This document shows, piece after piece, positions 59,788-64,000 of a stretch of DNA of 64,000 bases; within the stretch, counting starts at the first letter, position 1, and the number at the start of each line of letters is the position of its first letter. Origin of the DNA: Paramecium octaurelia (taxonomy: Eukaryota; Ciliophora; Oligohymenophorea; Peniculida; Parameciidae); the NCBI GenBank assembly GCA_905182995.1, contig CAJJDP010000012.1:380370-444369 (forward strand). The letters are read 5' to 3'. The notes below the pieces were generated by a model. It did no database searches. It was not told the origin of the DNA and saw only the letters and a list, made by a program, of their open reading frames with translations. A program made the translations under genes and the position numbers.

Positions 59788-60567
59788 ATGGATTAGAAGG
59801 ATTAAGAAGAATAAACATTTAAGAAGTAAAAATGAAGTTTAATGTTTAGTTTCATAAAGAACAATTTGCTTGTTTTCTTTACTTATAACCCAAAGGTTCA
59901 TAAAAGTCTTAACTATTCAAGAATTTATAACAGTTATTGGTGTGTAAGATTGAAAATGTAATATTTAGATTTTAGAAGTGGTGCAAATAATTTTAGTTAA
60001 TGTTGTATTCAGTGCTACAAAGTAATAATTGCCCGTTATATTTTTTACAATCTTAATTTGCATCACCATTCTAATTAATTGTATGATAAGAATAGGCAAT
60101 AATTACTAATACTTTTAATATGTAATAATAATATCAAATATTAAGTTCACAATATTGACGATCATTATAGTCTTGATAGAAATAGCTCCAATCTATTTCA
60201 CAGTCTAAAGGTAATAATATTCTTGATAAAGATTGTTATCAATTGATTGATACATTATGTTAGATGATTAAAGTCTATGGATTACATACAATGCAATCAG
60301 AAGACGCTTGTTAATCACAATATATTTTATATTATATTTGGTTTTTGATAATGGGCATTTATTTTGTGTTTAGGGTAAGGCAATATCGAATATTTTAAGT
60401 CCATGGGTGTTTATTTGGCTTATGTTGCATATAAATTCTTAAGGGCTAAACATAATATTGAAGAAACCAAAAAGAAGAGGAAATTAAGGTATTTGGAAAT
60501 GTACAAAGAAAAGGAATAAAAGAAAGGTGAAATTTAGAATTAAAAATATGGTGATCGCAAATTATGA
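59788..60567 (+). CDS. Multi-span membrane protein, gene model unresolved in the middle
   Basis: Starts MDQKDQEEQTFK, then intron 59833-59856 and NFIKNNLLVFFTYNPKVHKS, intron 59942-59966 and hydrophobic VVQIILVNVVFSA plus QLPVIFFTILICITILINC. The 3' part is LIDTLCQMIKVYGLHTMQSE and YILYYIWFLIMGIYFVFR, intron 60379-60403, then SMGVYLAYVAYKFLRAKH and a basic Lys/Glu tail to TGA at 60565. Around 60110-60220 two frames both read like protein and no normal intron joins them, so one intron is missed or a base is lost. At least four spans. Family not recognised. Confidence 0.5.
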
Positions 60568-60706
60568 AAATTAAAAACATAATATTATTTATCATCTTTT
60601 TATATTAAAAGTCTGAGAATAGGCATTTTTATTTTTTATAAGAATCAAATTTTTATTAATTTTTAGAACCCAAATAATAAAAGAATTTCATTAATTTTTA
60701 TATCAG

Positions 60707-62280
60707 ATGGCACTCCAACCATGCAAAATATTATCTTTGATTTCCCCCAATTAGTTTTTAATACAAACCTAATAACAAAAGACAATTATTGTTGGAAACG
60801 GAATTCCCAACTTTTTAACAAGAAGCAAATTAAATATTAATCAAAAGGCACTAGATGTGTACTTTTAATAATTGAAATTTGTTAATAAGGAAGCATTGTA
60901 CATTACAAAAACTAACTAATTATAAATAAATGGAGCAGAATTATAATAGGACATTCCAGAGGAAACAGAAATTCATTTAAAACTCATTGGTGTTTAAAAT
61001 GAGAATCCAAATTAAACACAATCAGTTCAAGATTTTATCAAATAACATAGGAATAAAACTTTAAATGCCATCCTAGTCTCTTTTGAAGGAAACATTTTAA
61101 ATTTCATCTATAATAAGGAGACATTGATTAGTTTAATTCCTAGCGCTATTTATATAGATGGTAAATTTTATAATTTATTAAAGAATTTGCAATTTAAGAT
61201 TCAGGATACTCCAAAATTATTTAGAAGGAATGGCTTAATAAAGAGTTTGTCATTACTTTCAAAGGAACTTAAATTATGACTGTCATTCATGAAAGAAATT
61301 CAATTAACTTTCCCATTTTAAAAGCTGATTTATATCCTTTAAGTTAACAAAATAATGAATTAAGTAATGAATTCTACATTTCCTTAACTTCAAATGGATA
61401 TGCATTTATTACTGACTGGGGGTATTGATATATTTATAGTTAGAAAATTGAATTTGTCTTAAAATTCTTTTCAATTATTGTTTTAGAGCTAAGAGGAAGC
61501 TAAAAAAAATAATTTGGGGCTTTGGAAGAATGGGGAATTGGATAGAAGGATGCTCAATTCAGTTAGTTCTTAAACTATTGGATAAATTGTCGAAATTGTA
61601 GAGGCTAATCAATATTTAGTTAAAACAGATAAGGAAATATTGACGATAAAATTAGATAGGATTTTCATCGAAGGACTAGAAGCCAAAGAATTTGCTAGAA
61701 AATTATTAATAGGAAAGCAAGTTCATATTCTATAAGTAGGAGATAATATTCCACTCCAAACCATATAATTGTGCGATAACAATTTAGATATAGAGGATGA
61801 ACTTATTGCTAATGGATGGGCAACACCTAAGGAGAACCATCCTTAGTTATCAAAGTTTAAATTTCAGCAATTTTAATAAATGAATAATTTGGCTAAATAG
61901 AAGAAACTAGGGTAGTATAGTCCAGCACTGACTTGGAGAATTGAAGATTAAACAGATTAGAAATAAGGAAAGAGTGTTAATGAAATAATTTGGTCTAGTG
62001 TTCAGAGAGATAAATAAAGTTCAAAATAATCAGGCATGAGTACTGGTATCACAATCAAAGATGATAATTAACTTGAAGTATTGATAGATAAAATATTGCC
62101 TAATGGAAAATTTGTTATAACTATATTAAAGTATCATTCAATGGTTAACTTTACCATATCTGGAATAGCCAAGCTATCAGAATTTGCAACAAGTTTTCCA
62201 AATGTTACCAAATATGAAGAGAAAAAATAATAGTTTCTTTATAATATTTTAATGCAAAGAAATGCTTGGATTAATTTTGA
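60707..62280 (+). CDS. SND1: Tudor-SN (SND1) homologue, 5' part
   Basis: Cytoplasmic RNA-binding protein made of staphylococcal-nuclease-like (SN) domains and a Tudor domain, linked to RNA decay, splicing and stress granules. Starts MALQPCKILSLISPNQFLIQ. Introns 61161-61183, 61422-61439 (18 nt) and 61456-61486. SN signatures: YSKIIQKEWLNKEFVITFKG, then EEAKKNNLGLWKNGELDRRM (the E-x-x-A-K-x-x-x-x-G-L-W box) and ELIANGWATPKE. The frame reaches the single N at 62281 in mid-domain. SN active-site residues are poorly kept, as is usual in this family. The gene continues in sequence after the duplicated block. Confidence 0.85.
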
Positions 62281-63639
62281 NTAAATAAATGGAGCAGAAT
62301 TATAATAGGACATTCCAGAGGAAACAGAAATTCATTTAAAACTCATTGGTGTTTAAAATGAGAATCCAAATTAAACACAATCAGTTCAAGATTTTATCAA
62401 ATAACATAGGAATAAAACTTTAAATGCCATCCTAGTCTCTTTTGAAGGAAACATTTTAAATTTCATCTATAATAAGGAGACATTGATTAGTTTAATTCCT
62501 AGCGCTATTTATATAGATGGTAAATTTTATAATTTATTAAAGAATTTGCAATTTAAGATTCAGGATACTCCAAAATTATTTAGAAGGAATGGCTTAATAA
62601 AGAGTTTGTCATTACTTTCAAAGGAACTTAAATTATGACTGTCATTCATGAAAGAAATTCAATTAACTTTCCCATTTTAAAAGCTGATTTATATCCTTTA
62701 AGTTAACAAAATAATGAATTAAGTAATGAATTCTACATTTCCTTAACTTCAAATGGATATGCATTTATTACTGACTGGGGGTATTGATATATTTATAGTT
62801 AGAAAATTGAATTTGTCTTAAAATTCTTTTCAATTATTGTTTTAGAGCTAAGAGGAAGCTAAAAAAAATAATTTGGGGCTTTGGAAGAATGGGGAATTGG
62901 ATAGAAGGATGCTCAATTCAGTTAGTTCTTAAACTATTGGATAAATTGTCGAAATTGTAGAGGCTAATCAATATTTAGTTAAAACAGATAAGGAAATATT
63001 GACGATAAAATTAGATAGGATTTTCATCGAAGGACTAGAAGCCAAAGAATTTGCTAGAAAATTATTAATAGGAAAGCAAGTTCATATTCTATAAGTAGGA
63101 GATAATATTCCACTCCAAACCATATAATTGTGCGATAACAATTTAGATATAGAGGATGAACTTATTGCTAATGGATGGGCAACACCTAAGGAGAACCATC
63201 CTTAGTTATCAAAGTTTAAATTTCAGCAATTTTAATAAATGAATAATTTGGCTAAATAGAAGAAACTAGGGTAGTATAGTCCAGCACTGACTTGGAGAAT
63301 TGAAGATTAAACAGATTAGAAATAAGGAAAGAGTGTTAATGAAATAATTTGGTCTAGTGTTCAGAGAGATAAATAAAGTTCAAAATAATCAGGCATGAGT
63401 ACTGGTATCACAATCAAAGATGATAATTAACTTGAAGTATTGATAGATAAAATATTGCCTAATGGAAAATTTGTTATAACTATATTAAAGTATCATTCAA
63501 TGGTTAACTTTACCATATCTGGAATAGCCAAGCTATCAGAATTTGCAACAAGTTTTCCAAATGTTACCAAATATGAAGAGAAAAAATAATAGTTTCTTTA
63601 TAATATTTTAATGCAAAGAAATGCTTGGATTAATTTTGA
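60923..63639 (+). repeat. Exact 1358-bp direct duplication around one N (assembly artefact)
   Basis: 60923-62280 and 62282-63639 match base for base wherever I compared them, offset 1359, separated by a single N at 62281. The copies start and stop at no natural boundary: inside one exon of the SND1 gene at each end. The second copy alone runs on smoothly into the rest of the gene. This is what two overlapping contigs look like when placed side by side without merging. Confidence 0.93.
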
Positions 63640-64000
63640 AAGTTTTAATATTTTGGAGAATATGTTTTATGGAAAGATTTATGAGAAGAAAAATAATAAG
63701 GATTCCGATTTCACTTTATAATTGCTTAAAGAAGGGTTAACATTTATCAAAAATAATACTGATTTTTATAGTAAATATGAGGATGCATAAAAAGAGGCAG
63801 AAAAGCTTAAGAAGGGATTCTGGAATGAATCCTACGCTTAATTTATAATAGACTTTTCACAAAATAAATAAACTTTAAAAAAACAAATAAGTAATTAGGG
63901 AAACATATAAAAAAATGAAAATTAACAAATCTAAAAAGTCACTGTCACTGCTGTTAATGATTGCCATGAATTTTATGTCAGATAAGAAAATAATCCTGAA
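62282..64000 (+). CDS. SND1: Tudor-SN (SND1) homologue, 3' part, runs off the window
   Basis: 62282-63639 repeats the first copy (its introns fall at 62520-62542, 62781-62798 and 62815-62845). From 63640 new sequence continues the same frame: SFNILENMFYGKIYEKKNNK, then SKYEDAQKEAEKLKKGFWNE, a further SN-domain ending. After a Gln/Lys linker, VTVTAVNDCHEFYVRQENNP is the opening of a Tudor domain. So the real protein is 60707-62280 joined directly to 63640 onward, with no repeat. The 3' end lies outside the window. Confidence 0.83.

Noticed and set aside
60923..63639. Genuine tandem gene duplication
   Set aside because: The copies match exactly, are separated by an N and have mid-exon edges, so assembly overlap explains them better.

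Overview
This is ciliate macronuclear-type DNA, most likely Paramecium. It is very AT-rich. Genes are open only if TAA and TAG are read as Gln and TGA is the sole stop. Almost every multi-exon gene carries tiny introns of about 18-31 nt, mostly starting GTA and ending TAG or AAG. Two tandem trichocyst matrix protein genes and a GPI-type cysteine-rich surface antigen also point to Paramecium rather than Tetrahymena. A standard-code ORF caller fragments every gene here, so I rebuilt the models by hand from reading frame, family conservation and intron phase. Nearly all models close exactly in frame.

Layout: 0.2-9.2 kb holds ribosomal protein eS30, a Sec14-like lipid-binding protein, an SP-RING SUMO ligase, a GTSF1/U11-48K-type CHHC zinc-finger protein and asparagine synthetase, followed by a degenerate tRNA-Cys. 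9.5-24 kb holds an XMAP215/TOG protein, an ORF with odd codon use, a 1689-residue cysteine-rich multi-membrane-span protein and a possible CENP-C-like protein. 24-37 kb holds small hypothetical proteins, a surface antigen, a four-span membrane protein, GINS subunit PSF1, a papain-family protease, a DUF922-like putative metallopeptidase and coiled-coil proteins. 37-46 kb holds UTP13 of the small-subunit processome, adenylate kinase, mitochondrial citrate synthase and a long coiled-coil protein. 46-53 kb holds a LITAF-domain protein, the two trichocyst matrix proteins, NDUFV2 of complex I and chaperonin CCT6. 53-64 kb is gene-poorer and holds a tandem pair of paralogous small proteins, an unresolved membrane protein and a Tudor-SN (SND1) gene broken by an assembly error (one N flanked by two identical 1358-bp copies).

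There is no operon logic. Genes are packed on both strands as independent housekeeping, secretory and lineage-specific loci. Several intergenic stretches hold decayed coding frames with in-frame TGA or frameshifts. That fits gene loss after the whole-genome duplications known in Paramecium. I found no CRISPR, rRNA, transposase or clear mobile element.
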